The position numbers and the translations under genes were made by a program. From Siphonodentalium dalli (taxonomy: Eukaryota > Mollusca > Scaphopoda > Gadilida > Siphonodentaliidae), in contig CP136061.1 in NCBI GenBank assembly GCA_032622095.1, forward strand, positions 259,938,077 to 260,002,076: a DNA stretch of 64,000 nucleotides. Direction: 5' to 3'. Within the stretch, counting starts at the first letter, position 1. Each line of letters starts with the position of its first letter. Below are positions 28,601 through 39,555 of this stretch, piece by piece. Under the pieces are notes generated by a model. That model did not search any database and was not told the DNA's origin. It saw only the letters and a list, made by a program, of their open reading frames with translations.

Positions 28601-28914
28601 ACACCCCCTGTAGCCATGATGGTAATTCCGGCAAACAAAAAGCATTATCCCTTATCAGCAAACTTATGATGTTTGAAAAACAACTTGAATTTTTATTTAA
28701 TATTAGTTCATCTAATAACCTAAGGTTTCCGATCAATGTCGTTAGAATGCTCGAATTATATTCCAATATAAGTTGATAAACGAAGTCAGTTTTGTGGCTA
28801 CGAATGTGATCACATGTGAAAAGCTGGCTACATTTGTGATCAATTTAAAAAGCTGGCTACGAACGTGACTGGAGCCTTGTGATAACGACTCCATCGGCCT
28901 CACTCGCCATGTCC

Positions 28915-29195
28915 CTAGGCATTGTGTCCCGGGCTCAATATTGGAACTGAACTGCCGAGAGCTGCCCGTATGAATATGTGGATATCATCGATATCACACA
29001 TACATGTGTCTTGAAGCGTTCATCCCACAATCGTTTTCACCATGAGAATGTCTCCTTGTGTTCTGAATTTGTCTAATACATTCGACCACCGACATCACTT
29101 TCCATATAGGCATGTGTCCCGGGCTCAAGATTTTAACTGAACAGCACAACTGCACCAAGAAGCATTCACATCACATTTGTGTTCACCATATCAAA
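28915..29195 (-). repeat. Duplicated, broken copies of the last METTL24-like exon and its 3' flank
   Basis: 29041-29100 repeats the end of the last methyltransferase exon (29665-29730), from CATGAGAATGTCTCC on the plus strand through GAATTTGTCTAAT, but with substitutions. The adjoining GTGTCCCGGGCTCAA word occurs at 28927 and again at 29116, followed by GCATTCACATCACATTTGTG, which resembles the flank at 29641. So the exon end was copied locally. The copies have no complete frame. Confidence 0.7.
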
Positions 29196-29596
29196 GTCTG
29201 GATTTTTTTACCCTGTGCCAATGCATTCTCTTATATATGCGAGTCGACCATAGGTCGCCTCGCATATATAAGAGAATGCATTGGCCTAACAATGTTTTAT
29301 CATTTTTTTTAAATAAATGTTTCTTACAATTTTTAGGACATAAAATAAAAAAAACATCCATCACCCTGCAGGGAGCCCCACACATATATAGAAGCATATA
29401 GAAGAGTGTCGTCTGCTCGTGTTTGTCTGGGGCTCTGTATGGGTGAAATTATAAAATTGTTAAAGAATACAAGAAAAAAGTATTAAAATTGTAAAAAATT
29501 GTTAGGCCAATGCATTCTCTTATATATGCGAGGCGACCTATGGTCGACTCGCATATATAAGAGAATGCATTGGCACACGGTAAAAAAATGCCGACT
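29195..29596. mobile_element. Palindrome-pair MITE, copy 2 (full)
   Basis: Same structure as the copy at 14.6 kb: two 69-bp palindromes (29217-29285 and 29506-29574) flanking a GAGCCCCAC ... GGGGCTC hairpin. The sequence just beyond (CGACTTACGACTGG then GGGTCA) is also shared with 15003-15035. It lies just downstream of the stop codon of the methyltransferase gene, so it may be transcribed in its 3' UTR. Confidence 0.8.
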
Positions 29597-29644
29597 TACG
29601 ACTGGATTTGATATGGTGGGTCACATATATGCACCATGAAGCGT

Positions 29645-29935
29645 TCACTTCACATTTGTGTTCACCATGAGAATGTCTCCTTGTGTTCTGAATTTGTCTA
29701 ATCCTTTTGACCACTGACAGCACTTTCCCTTTTTGAAGGACCGGAATCCCATAAGTTCAAGTGATTCGTACAGTCTGTATACTTGTGAGTAATCCCTCTG
29801 TTTAGGAATGTCGTAGAATATGTGCCACTCAAATAGAAACTGCGTCACCTTCATCAATATTCTCTCCTTGATCAGGTTTACTAGAACGACCCACTCGTAG
29901 CTCTCCACGTCCATTTTTAAGACATCCAGTTTTCG
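29645..29935 (-). CDS. METTL24-like last exon
   Basis: 291 nt from acceptor AATTACAG to a TGA. It begins RKLDVLKMDVESYEW, where D-V-E is the acidic motif of Methyltransf_21 proteins, continues FLFEWHIFYD and LYESLELMGFRSF, and ends at VNTNVK. The length after the DVES motif agrees with the family. Confidence 0.9.
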   Translation of the reverse strand, partial: RKLDVLKMDVESYEWVVLVNLIKERILMKVTQFLFEWHIFYDIPKQRDYSQVYRLYESLELMGFRSFKKGKCCQWSKGLDKFRTQGDILMVNTNVK

Positions 29936-32900
29936 CTGTAATTGAAAGGGAAAGTCATGCTATTTTTAAGCTACTAATAACAATTCGTTGGTTTTATTTA
30001 AATCCGGCCATTTATGGGACGGTCTCCTTTTATACTCAAAAGAAAATATGCATGAAATTAATGAATTTGAGACATGTACGAACGATATAAAGAACATGGT
30101 AATTATGATGAAAAGAGATTTATGCATTATCAGATTTAACGGCCCTAAATTACTATATCCTCGGCTTCTATAAAAAATATTAGATTTGAGTGGAGGAACC
30201 CACCCACCAAAACCCAGGGTGATCAGATTTCGAGTTTTGAAATATGTTATTTTTCACCATCTTGTATATTTGGCGGCCTGGTAAATATTCTACGAATGCC
30301 GACCGACACTCTCGATTCCAAATTGTGTTGAACAAAATGTTGATATACATGTATATAACTTTTTGGGCAATTCTATACCATACTTGAAAGTGGTTAGCTT
30401 ATTTATTAGCAATTAATCGATTCTGATAACTGAAGCGGAATTTCAAGAAATGTTGTTGTTGTTGTAATCTGATGATATGAGGACCATCGAATCGGATTGT
30501 GTACCTTTAAATCATTTCGGCCAATTTGGCCGTTTACTTCATGGCTGCTTTTCATCTGACGTGTGTGTCGGAATAATGATGTGGAGGATTTATGTAAATG
30601 TTAGCCCAAACTACATTTCCAAGTAACGATGGTTTTGTTGTTTATTTTGAGGAATAATACCGCGTCAGATGAATTCAGCCCAAATATGTTAACAGTTGTC
30701 GTGTAAAACATTCGGCAGTAGGTTAGCGTTATTTAGTATTTGTGGATGTCCTTTAACATGGGGAAAATAGACTACTGCGCTTGAACGAGCATGTGAATTT
30801 GTCGTTTTTAATGTATAGCAACTTTATAATCAATAACAGAGGCATTCTCTGTCAAATAAGGTCGCTCTGTTTACGATACCAATTGGGGAACTTTGTAAAT
30901 TAAATTACGCGTAAATCAGCGTAAACGTATACCTGCTGCAAATAGAGAAGGTATCGGAATCGGCGTACTCGCCCCAGGGCTAACTCGCCCCAATCGACGC
31001 GTGCCAACTCGGAATAAAAGGCCAACTCGGAATAAAAGATGTATACGGGGTGTTATATGGCGTTTGGTCCGTTGTTTCTCAATGAATATTATTGAAATTT
31101 GGTGTATATGTCCGAGCTGGGATATGGAATACAACAAAGTTTGAATTGTTTTTAAATTTACAAATTTGTTGATTTTATTCATTTTTTTTCGTTCCGAAAC
31201 ACACTATAAAGTGTATATAATATAATAACGAACACGAGACATACATAATTTATAAACTGTTAACAAAAGATATCAAATTCAATACATGACAAAGATGACT
31301 CAGTGGAGTTTATAAAGTGAACATAAAATTATTGAGGTAAGAATCTTTTTAAGGAATGCAACTTTATTTAATGATAATAAACACATAAATTAAAATAACA
31401 AACATGAGACATACATGATTTATAAACTGTTAACAAAAGATATAAAACTCAATACATGACAAAGATGACTCAGTGAAGTTTATAAAGTGAACATAAAAAT
31501 ATTAAGGTAAGAATCTTTTTAAGCATTACTAAACCGTTTAGCACAGTCCACTTCACTCATCCGATCATCACCAAACTTCATATTTATCTTGATATTGATC
31601 TATCAGATGAGAGCTATCAAATATTTTTTTAATTTTATAGGAAAAAATGGTCGCCAGCGGCCATATTGCATTTACGTTATATGTTATCGCGTCATGTCGA
31701 TATCTAGTATTACTTAGAAATTTCACCTTTCCAGATTCATAATTGCTCCATTGACTGTAACAGATGGAATTATTCCCCTTTTCGGATAGAGTGTCACTGA
31801 AACTTTATTTTGTCAGACTGTCTGTATAGTCACTGATTATATATGGCAATAATCTGTAATAAGATGTAGCACTATTTTATTTTATATTTACATGCAGTGC
31901 TGTTTTTATACAACAATTATAATCCCCCCTAGATCATCATGTGATCGACCATACATCGCGCGAGGACCTGGTTGAATTAAGGGGGGTTTTATGGATAACT
32001 TCTGTCCTCAAGCTAGATTATACTTATGACATTTAATGGCATGTTCCTAACGTGGAGGGATAGATATGCTTGAGACACCACCACTCTTCAATTCACACCA
32101 AGTTCTCAGCTGTCATATTCGGATATTAGAACCCATAGCCATGATATATGGTTTATTTTGTGTATACTAGTAATATTGTTATTTTCAGTACCTTTATATA
32201 CCAGTACTGTGTATAACAATGCATATAAATTAATCCATGTATACATGTATATTGATTCAAAGGATTCAGTGGTTTTGTCCATCAGTCTATCAAATTTGCG
32301 GGGAAAACATGGCCACAAGCAGTACACCCTGCTAAATTTCGAATTTGAATCAATTGGCGCACCCTGCAGCCAGCTTTTATTGGAGAACTTTTTCTCATGT
32401 GGATATTTTGTGTCACCGCTAGATGTGAGCCATATTTTGTTCTCAACCTGTCCTTGTGAAGACATCACTGCCAGCGGTGATCTTGAATTTTACTATTTTT
32501 AAGGCTAAATAATTTGGTTGATCCTACAGACGACACCCCTTGTCCGATCGTCACCAGATTCCACAATGATCTTCTGGATAACCAGGGTGAGAGTAATCTA
32601 ATTTTCCCGAATTTCGTTAAAAAACATTACCACAGGCAGCAATTTGGTATCTTACTGTTTTATCCTCTTTTGCATGACTGAATTGTTTAGCAACTGTACA
32701 GACATATCCCTCATCTGATAGTCACCAAACTTCATATTGATCTTCGGGCTGACAACTAGATGGGAGCTATCGAATGCTTTGAATTTTTTTGGAAAACATT
32801 GTCGCCAGCAGTCATCTTCTATTTTGGTTTTTATATACATGTATATCTCTTCATTCGGATAGCCAGTATTACGTAGGTACTTCAACTTTCCGCATTCCTG

Positions 32901-35900
32901 TCATCATTTGAAATATAAAAATTTACCTGATACATGCACCCTTCAAAATTTGTTTCGTCGTATCTATTTTAATGACCCGTATGGTAATATTGATACAGAT
33001 ATATTTGTCAAACATTTCTTTGTACAATATACAGGTATTTAGTTTGTAACTAAATCTAGAAATATATAATAGTAGCTGGTGGACACGACTTCGTCCGGGA
33101 TGTTCCCGTCTGATTTTCGGAGAATTGCGCGATTTAACCTTGAATTGACCATTTTAAAGGTGAACGTCATGTCGGGTCACGATTTGACCCGTCCAAAACA
33201 CTCCCCGGACAAAAGTCACGACAAAAGTACCCGTCGAAATCCGCCCGGCTTTACCCGATTTGACCTTGAATTGACAATTTTGAATGTCAGATCAGGTCAG
33301 GGTCATGATATGACCCACCCGAAACACTCCTGGGACAAAAGTAATTGATCTTTTTGAATGTCAAAGTCAGGTCGGAATCAAGATTTGACCCGTCCAAAAT
33401 ACTCCCTGGAAATAATTTCCCCTAGGTATCAAGTTTCGTAAAATCTGTCCGGCAGTTTTCCCGGCCATAGCTAACAGACACACAGACAGACAAATGTCCA
33501 AATATATATATTAAACTAGCTGATGTACTCGACTTCGTTCGGACTATTTAGGGATTTTTTTGTGATCGCCTCCATCTGGACAGTACCCAGTATATACAGC
33601 GTCTGGCCAAACTATTGTTCAATTGGTCCAGAAACATGCCTATATCAACACGTTCGAGAACATGGTCCCACGTGAAATTGGACCCATCCATATTGCTCCC
33701 GGGATCGAAGTAGTCCTACACACAATTTTTTAGTCGGATCGGTCAATGTCCAGAAACATGCCAATGAGCGAGGTCAAGTTGACACGTTAAATACCAAATC
33801 CGAGTCGGATCAGTCGAGCAGTGTTAGAGTCTATAACACATACACACATGCATTCATGCATACACACATACATACAGACAGGTGTTCCAAAGTGTATAAT
33901 CGATAGCTACAACAATTATATGGTAGATAGTTCACGGCCGACCTGATGCATGCATCTTAGTTTTCTTGTAACAGTGAGAACTCGACTTACTTGAGAATGT
34001 CCCAACTCCGACATGATGGAACTGAGTCGTCGTACTTTCCATTTCTGCTCGATACCACTTCGGTTAACATAACCGTCGATCCTCGGCTGGAAATAATCTT
34101 CATCGTGATCAGAGATGCCCATCTTATGGAATGTTACCCTGTTCCCAACGCCCCTCTTATGGCCGTCTACGGATTTTGTCATGCTGAAATGGCAGATATG
34201 TTCATTAGGTTTTGTAACACTGTAGGTACCAAACTAAACCAGAACTTACTAACTAACTGACTGTTGGCGTCCAAGACAAAGTTTCCTCAATCCAAAACAG
34301 CTTTGGGTATCGGTTGGGTTGATGCTGCTTTATTCCCGTCCGTTACTACTTTTTCAACGAAACTCGGCAATAATTGACAGCTCCCATCTAGAGGTCACCC
34401 TGAAGATATGCAGTTTTGGGATCAATCGGATGCAAACTTGTGACATTTTTTCACTTACCTCGGATCAAATGCGTGAACTTCACAACCCATCGTCGCAATT
34501 GAATCATCAAACGTGAAATCGTTGTCAATTCTATAAGAGAAAACAGACAGAAGTTGGTCGTTAGTAAACACACTTAATAATTTTCGAATTTTATATTGAT
34601 TTTTCAAAACTAGGTAAAATGTAATTCCAGAAAAAAGAAAAAAAGGAAAAGAAAAAAAGACAACATTAAATGGTATGTCTGTTTAATGATATGGCTGCTT
34701 TAGCTCTCAGACAACTGCTTCATATATAACTTTGGCTGCGGAGATTTGCATGCAACTCCCCATTCAAAATGTGTCACTTCACCCAGATGCGTGACCTCCC
34801 CCCATAAAGTGCATGACGTCACACGTTTATAGTAAATCGCCATGTCGCTGATTGGTTAACCCTTTCTTTAGTAAGTGAGTTCGTCCATTCAGTGGTAAGA
34901 GTATACATTTGAATGGTCCATTCTTCATCTGGAGGGGTGTTAAGAACATATAAACAGGTTATAAACATCCGAACGGATAATAAAAGTATTTATAGAGAGA
35001 GTAATATTTATTGGTGGGAAATACTCCGATAAAAAGTTCACTATGGCTATTTGTTGAACTTATTATCTGAACATTGCCTTTTACTGGGCCACTAAATATT
35101 CCAGATAGTGAAAAATAATAGATTTAAAAAATCGACTATGAGCTTTGATGGGTGGGTTCCTCGGCTCGAATCAAATATTTTGAACCCCACCGAAGCCAAA
35201 TAAATAGTAATTGAGGGGCGCTTAATCGGATCGAGTACCTTTAAATCTGCTGCAACCTTTGCCTGTATTTATGTCAGACGTGGTCGTAAATGTTTAGGCA
35301 GTTATACTCACCCAAATGAATAGACTAAACAGGGTGGTGTGATTGTATATGGTACATCTTGGCATAACCTCCAACTGCCGATTCCTTTGACGGACTTACA
35401 AGTTATATCTGCCGTCGTTTTGTGGTCCATATCCCTGAAAATAATACAATTGTATTAAAGAAACGATAGATGAATTTGATTTAAAAACAGAATTATTGGC
35501 TCAAAACCAATTGATTTTGATCGAGATCAGAATTATTGGCTCAAAACCAATTGATTTTGATCGAGATCAGAATTATTGGCTCAAATTCAATGGGCTTTGA
35601 TCAAAATCTAAGGGTATTGATCAATACCCATTAGATAGTGTGTTACGATAATATATTAATCCCCCATTTGGATTGTATTACTCATTTCCAATTTTTGCAA
35701 TGTTTATCATTTAAACCGAGACGACCCGAAGTAATTCACGGAAATATCAGAAGCGGGCGTTTTTATTTGACAGCCAAACGACTTCGCATTCTCGTCGAAC
35801 ATGGACGCCGATATTGTCAACAAACCATTCTCGGAAGTTTCATCTTCTGACACCGCGAAGACAAAATATACATGTATGCATGCATACGTCAATGTTTTTT

Positions 35901-36425
35901 TTACCCTGTGCCAATGTATTCTCTTATATACGCGAGTCGACCATAGGGCGCCTCGCATATATAAGAGAATGCATTGGCCTAACAATTTTTACAATTTTAA
36001 TAATTTTTTCTTGTATTCTTTAACAATTTTATAATTTCACCCATACAGAGCCCCAGACAAACATAAGCAGACGACACTCTTCTATATGCTTCTATATATG
36101 TGTGGGGCTCCCTGCAGGGTAATGGGTGTTTTTTTATTTTGTAGAACAGGTCATGTATGATAAGTTGATATTAAAAAGAATTTCTCTTAAATTTTAGAAC
36201 CATTCCTTTGGTTTTAAAAACTTTGTTTCTCAAAACTCATCGTATCGGCTATAAAATTCTCAACAGGAAAGCATGGCTAATGTCGTGCTATTTATTATTT
36301 TGACGCTGACACAACATTTTAGAACTCGATTTCCAGACAACATAGAAACAACAAGGCCACTTACCACTCCAATAGAGCCACTGTTTGCCACGGCTGTCGC
36401 AGTCTTGTGGAGTTACCATTATCGT
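29645..36425 (-). CDS. METTL24-like methyltransferase (Methyltransf_21/FkbM type), 3' five exons
   Basis: Five minus-strand exons are joined by GT-AG sites with matching phases: 36425-36365, 35434-35312, 34530-34459, 34183-33991 and 29935-29645, together 740 nt (about 246 codons). Recognisable family elements appear in the right order: PPCLVYSFG at the end of exon 2, FTFDDSIATMGCEVHAFDP (the SAM-binding region of METTL24-like proteins) in exon 3, VTFHKMGISD and LSSIMSELGH in exon 4, and DVLKMDVESYEW then FLFEWHIF in the last exon, which ends VNTNVK. Members of this family are putative SAM-dependent methyltransferases, often membrane-anchored or secretory; the substrate is not known. The 5' exons are not found; they may lie beyond the transposon cluster at 36.7-54.8 kb. 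The last intron (about 4 kb) is full of repeats. I saw no break in the exons, so the gene may be active. Confidence 0.85.
30130..30515. mobile_element. Diverged copy of the AGGTAC-type TIR MITE
   Basis: The left part (TTACTATATCC, CTCGGCTTCT, GAGGAACCCACCCACC) and the right end (ATCGGATTGTGTACCTTTAAAT) match the intact element at 39931-40407. The middle is diverged. It lies in the last intron of the methyltransferase gene. Confidence 0.5.
31198..31524 (+). repeat. Tandem duplication, about 180-bp period
   Basis: 31230-31352 and 31404-31522 share ATACATAATTTATAAACTG, TTAACAAAAGATAT, ACATGACAAAGATGACTCAG and GGTAAGAATCTTTTTAAG with few changes. Intronic. Confidence 0.85.
31540..32890. repeat. 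Diverged copies of a dispersed non-coding repeat in the intron
   Basis: Blocks at 31560-31690, 32280-32480, 32530-32640 and 32700-32830 share the order 'CCGATC/CTGATA-TCACCAAACTTCATAT', 'GAGAGCTATCAAAT/GGAGCTATCGAATG' and 'GGAAAAAATGGTCGCCAGC' or 'GGAAAACAT...CAGCAG'. A further fragment lies at 34370-34430. ORFs here on both strands (for example at 32106-32502) come from the repeat and are not supported as genes. Confidence 0.6.
33070..33540 (+). repeat. Second copy of the GGTCAAGGTCAGG tandem repeat with a retroposon-like tail
   Basis: It shares CACGATTTGACCCGTCC, CTCCCCGGACAAAAG and TTTGACCTTGAATTGAC with 27.0-27.4 kb. It opens with a CTGGTGGACACGACTTCGTC word and closes with GCCATAGCTAACAGACACAC and AGACAGACAAATG, then AT repeats, which looks like the 3' tail of a LINE or SINE. 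A related CTGATGTACTCGACTTCGTTC word follows at 33520. 33830-33890 is CATACACA-rich simple sequence. Confidence 0.6.
33991..34183 (-). CDS. METTL24-like exon
   Basis: 193 nt between acceptor CATTTCAG and donor GTAAGT (CTCAA-GTAAGT). Only one frame is open; it contains VTFHKMGISD and ends LSSIMSELGHSQ, as in family members. It ends in phase 0. Confidence 0.9.
34459..34530 (-). CDS. METTL24-like exon with SAM-binding motif
   Basis: 72 nt between acceptor CTTATAG and donor GTAAGT. It encodes IDNDFTFDDSIATMGCEVHA and then FDP, the counterpart of 'GGDWSFDEAFAAMGCRVFSFDPS' in METTL24. The splice phase (1 nt in, 2 nt out) fits both neighbours. Confidence 0.9.
34550..35130. other. Intron sequence, no gene seen
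   Basis: AT-rich with an A/G-rich tract (AAAAAAGAAAAAAAGG type) near 34630-34665. Nothing else supported. Confidence 0.4.
35130..35248. mobile_element. Right half of an AGGTAC-type TIR MITE
   Basis: TTGATGGGTGGGTTCCTCGG, TCGAATCAAATATTTTGA and ATCGGATCGAGTACCTTTAA match the right arm of the element at 39931-40407. The left arm is missing. Confidence 0.65.
35312..35434 (-). CDS. METTL24-like exon
   Basis: 123 nt between acceptor ATTTTCAG and donor GTGAGT. It encodes a segment with CKSVKGIGSWRLC and ends PPCLVYSFG, matching the family's 'C...RIG..GDGG...C' and 'P.CVVYSFG' stretches. An internal GTAAGT at about 35392-35397 could act as an alternative donor, but using it would lose the conserved YSFG motif. 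Confidence 0.85.
35488..35615 (+). repeat. 40-bp tandem repeat, about 2.5 units
   Basis: CAGAATTATTGGCTCAAAAC followed by CAATTGATTTTGATCGAGAT is repeated at 35488 and 35528. A third, partial and changed unit follows from 35568. Confidence 0.9.
35885..36130. mobile_element. Palindrome-pair MITE, copy 3 (truncated)
   Basis: One 69-bp palindrome (35910-35978) is followed by the inner spacer and the GAGCCCCAGACA ... TGTGGGGCTC hairpin in reverse orientation. The second palindrome is missing; the copy breaks near 36130. It lies in the intron between the first two METTL24-like exons seen. Confidence 0.75.
36365..36425 (-). CDS. METTL24-like exon (most upstream one seen)
   Basis: 61 nt between acceptor TTTCCAG and donor GTAAGT. 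Two of its frames are open. The one compatible in phase with the next exon reads DNGNSTRLRQPWQTVALLEW. Family conservation is weak in this part, so this is the least certain exon. Confidence 0.55.
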
Positions 36426-36699
36426 CTGGAAAGTATATAAAGTGAATAAGAGTTCCGTCTGTGAATCATATTTAACTAAATAATCATTCCCTTAAATGTT
36501 CAGATAAAAAGTTCAACAAATGTCAATAATTCCATGTAGGTCGTTTGGTGAACTTATTGCCTGAACATTCCCCACCAAATAATAATAATCCTTCATTACT
36601 ATTATCTGCCGTCTGCTCATATTTTCTAATCATTTTATATCTGAATGGCATAAATCTATTTATAGCAAAGAAAGGGTCATGGGAACTCAATGCCTTCGA

Positions 36700-36961
36700 C
36701 GAATTTAGTCACCATAAAACTTACTGGATGTTCACCTAACTTCATCATTACACTTACCGGATGTAAAATCATGTTTTAAAGATGGATTATATGTTTGATA
36801 GTTTCATTGGTATCAAATAATAAAAATGAATTGTAGACCCCTATCCGGAACGCTTCTATAAATTAATATTGATTTTATTTCGAATATTTTCTGATATAAT
36901 GCGATTATTAAAGGGGACATCTAATTGTTCTATTTTTAGAACAGACCGTTCAGGCGATATC
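36700..36961 (+). repeat. 23-bp minisatellite stub joined to the dispersed repeat
   Basis: 36708-36764 holds two or three degenerate units (AAACTTACTGGATGTTCAC, then ATTACACTTACCGGATG). From 36765 the sequence follows 10058-10230 closely (TTTAAAGATGGATTATA ... CCGTTCAGGCGATATC). It is cut at 36961, next to the LINE 3' end. This is the second, unexpanded copy of the array-element junction. Confidence 0.85.
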
Positions 36962-36984
36962 AGATATGGTTTCAGTGCAGGATC

Positions 36985-37370
36985 CTGACGGATGTATTAT
37001 CACACGGGATGAGACTATGACGTGCTGTTGGATGTTGTTTCGTCCTCTGATGGAAGTAGAGAGCGCATAGATTCCTCTGGTGGAAGTAGAGAATGCATAG
37101 AATCCTTTTCTATGTGGTTCGTCCTCTGGTGGAAGTAGAGAACGCATAGAATCCTCTTCTAGGTGGTTCGTCCTCTGGTGGAAGTAGAGAGCGCATAGAA
37201 TCGTCTTCTATATGGTTCGTCCTCTGGTTGAAGTAGAGAGCGCATATAATCCTCTTCTAGGTGGTTCGTCCTCTGATGGAAGTAGAGAGCGCATAGAATC
37301 CTCTTCTAGGTGGTTCGTCCTCTGGTGGAAGTAGAGAGCGCATAAAATCCTCTTCTAGGTGGTTCCAATC
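36985..37370 (-). repeat. 49-bp tandem repeat at the 3' end of the LINE
   Basis: About six or seven units of GAATCCTCTTCTAGGTGG, TTCGTCCTCTGGTGG and AAGTAGAGAGCGCATA (plus strand) lie directly downstream of the stop codon of the minus-strand LINE. They are probably part of its 3' UTR, since LINE 3' ends often carry short tandem arrays. Confidence 0.85.
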
Positions 37371-37396
37371 AAGAATTGTCCGAGGGTAGAAGGAAT

Positions 37397-39553
37397 TTAT
37401 AGATATTCTGTGCGATCGGCCTGGATTAACTCGAATGGTTTAGAGTTGACACACTCCAGGCATTGAACAAAGTTATTTGCACTGAAGCCGTCGAATATTT
37501 TAGCCTTTATTTTTCTACCACTCTGATGTTTTGGTTTCAAGAGTCCTTTGGTGTCGATAGATGGGACCAGTCCATCCACTATCATGCCACACAGTTGCTC
37601 TCTTTGGTCTGTTCTCCTGCCTTCAAGAGTCTGGAGCATGAGATGTTTTCCCACGTTTGTTACTGCTCCTTCTTCTCTGGATGTATAGTCACCGGTGATA
37701 AACATTACTGCCTTCTTCTGTATCATCTCCAAATTATGAATGTCTCTCTGCAGACGAGGGTCCCATACGACTGCCGCATACTCAAGTTTGGTGCGCACTA
37801 GTGTTTCATATGCGATTTGTTTACTCTTTCCTGTTGCTCTTTTCAGGTTCCGACGTATACATCCTAGAGCACTATCTGCATTGTTTACAGATTTGCCAAT
37901 GTGAGGTGACCAATGCATGTCGTTGGATAGTGTGACGCCAAGGTAGGGGCTTTCTGTTACCTGTTGGAGTAGGTGGTTGTCCAATTTGTATCTAAATGAG
38001 GATGTTGTTGAGATGGAAAAGACATAAAAGTTCTTGGCGTTGAATCGCATGCCCCATAGGTGTGCCCAGTTTTCAAGTTGTTCTAGGTCACGCTGCAAGG
38101 TGATGTGGTCTTCATGGTTGTTGTTCGATCTCTAGAGCACAAAGTCATCGGCGAATAGTCTAACCATATGCTATCTGGTATGTCATTGATATGGCATAAG
38201 AAGAGAAGAGGACCAATCAGTGACCCTTGGGGTACTCCTAAGTCGACCGTCACGTATTGAGATGTTTCACCTTCGATGGTCACTCGCATTTGACGCTTTG
38301 CGAGGAAGGTTTCAAGCAAGGCAAGGAGGTTTCCATCAATATCGTATATTCGCATTTTTGCAAGCAGATTCTTGTGTGGTACTGTATCAAACGCTCTGGA
38401 GAAATCGAGAATTGCAATATCGGTTTGGATTTTGTTTTCGAAGTCAGTGAAGAAATCGGTGTTTGTGGTGAGTAATTGGGTGGCGCAAGAGTGGCATTTC
38501 CTGAATCCGTGTTTGGATGGGATGTCGTGGTCTTCTAGATGGCTTATGATGTGGCGGCATATTATGTGCTCTAATATCTTACAACAAACAGATGTAAGTG
38601 AGACTGGTCTATAATTTCCAGCTTGGTTCACGTTTCCTTTCTGACATATCGGTGCGATGTTTGCGCTGAGCCAGTCGTTTGTTAACCCTTTATAGAGCCC
38701 CACATAGACTGGAGCAGACGACACTCTGCAGTGCATGCTTCCATCTGTGTGAGGCTCCCTGTGGGATAAATCTCTTAATTAACCCTTTACCCAACAAACC
38801 GGCCAAAAACGCCCAAATAAAGCTTCAACAGCCTAAATTATCGTCGGTCTGTCTCAATAGAACCATGCAAATATGGATATCATTGGAACCGGCTCATTGG
38901 CCACATTGTGATGGTTACAGTTATGCCCAGTGCCAATGCATTCTCTTATATATGCTAGTCGACCATAGGTCGCCTCGCATATATAAGAGAATGCATTGGC
39001 CTAAAAAAAAATCTTCTTTTTACCATTTTTTCTTACATTCTTTAACAATTTTATAATTTTTAATGTGTTAAGCCAATGCATTCTCTTATATATGCGACCT
39101 ATGGTCGACTCGCATATATAAGAGAATGCATTGGCACAGGGCCCTTCTGTTGGGTAAAGGGTTAAAATCCCTGTTGATATGGATTTCTGGAATATGATGG
39201 TTAGTCCTGATGCAATTTCGTATGCACATGTTTTCAGCACGATGTTTGAAATACCATCAGGTCCGGGAGCTTTCCCTCGCTTTACGTCCTTCAGCAGTTT
39301 GGTTACACTGTCTACTATTCTGTCCAGATGTTCTATGCTTTCGGTGTCCGTGCTTAGAGGTGGTATAATTTCATCAGGGTTTTCTCTGGTAAATACTGAT
39401 TTAAACTGGTGGACCAGCATTTACGCCTTACCCACACTGTCATCCATTAACTTCCCCTTGTTCTTTAAGGGTACAGTGGCGATGTTGCCCTTGTTTTTGT
39501 CTTTATGTGGGACCAGAATGGTTTGGTGCTTTTCTTCTCCATTCCATTGATCA
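37397..39553 (-). pseudogene. LINE reverse transcriptase (Jockey-superfamily type), broken and MITE-interrupted
   Basis: Minus-strand ORF2 pieces in order: a linker with EKKSTKPFWSHIKTK (39550-39480); GKAPGPDGISNIVLK (RT motif 1, about 39420-39170); then, after the MITE block, NDWLSANIAPI, NYRPVSLTSVCCKILEHII, LDFSRAFDTVPHKNLL (motif A), GVPQGSLIGPLLF (motif B); FADD (motif C, near 38140), which lies past a frameshift and is followed by an in-frame TAG; and a C-terminal part with VRTKLEYAAVVWDP ending at 37397. The endonuclease and 5' part are missing. Catalytic FADD is present, but the frameshifts, nonsense codon and 484-bp MITE insertion show a dead copy. The family would make cDNA at target sites. 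Confidence 0.88.
38682..39165. mobile_element. Composite TTAA-flanked piggyBac-like MITE inside the LINE
   Basis: Inserted into the LINE RT between the motifs STGIL and NDWLSANIAPI. The block runs TTAACCCTTTATAGAGCCCC (38682) to GGGTAAAGGGTTAA (39165). An internal TTAATTAA near 38775-38782 separates a 97-bp hairpin module (GAGCCCC ... GGCTCC) from a second module TTAACCCTTTACCC ... GGGTAAAGGGTTAA. The second carries palindromes 38932-39000 and 39072-39135. TTAA duplications and CCCTTT/AAAGGG ends are hallmarks of piggyBac-type elements. No transposase. Confidence 0.85.
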
Positions 39554-39555
39554 TG

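Noticed and set aside
32106-32502. Overlapping ORFs of 114-120 codons on both strands
   Set aside because: They lie in a dispersed repeat within an intron, with no family features on either strand.
33991-34260. Plus-strand 89-codon ORF
   Set aside because: It is antisense to the methyltransferase exon, which is supported by splice sites and family motifs.
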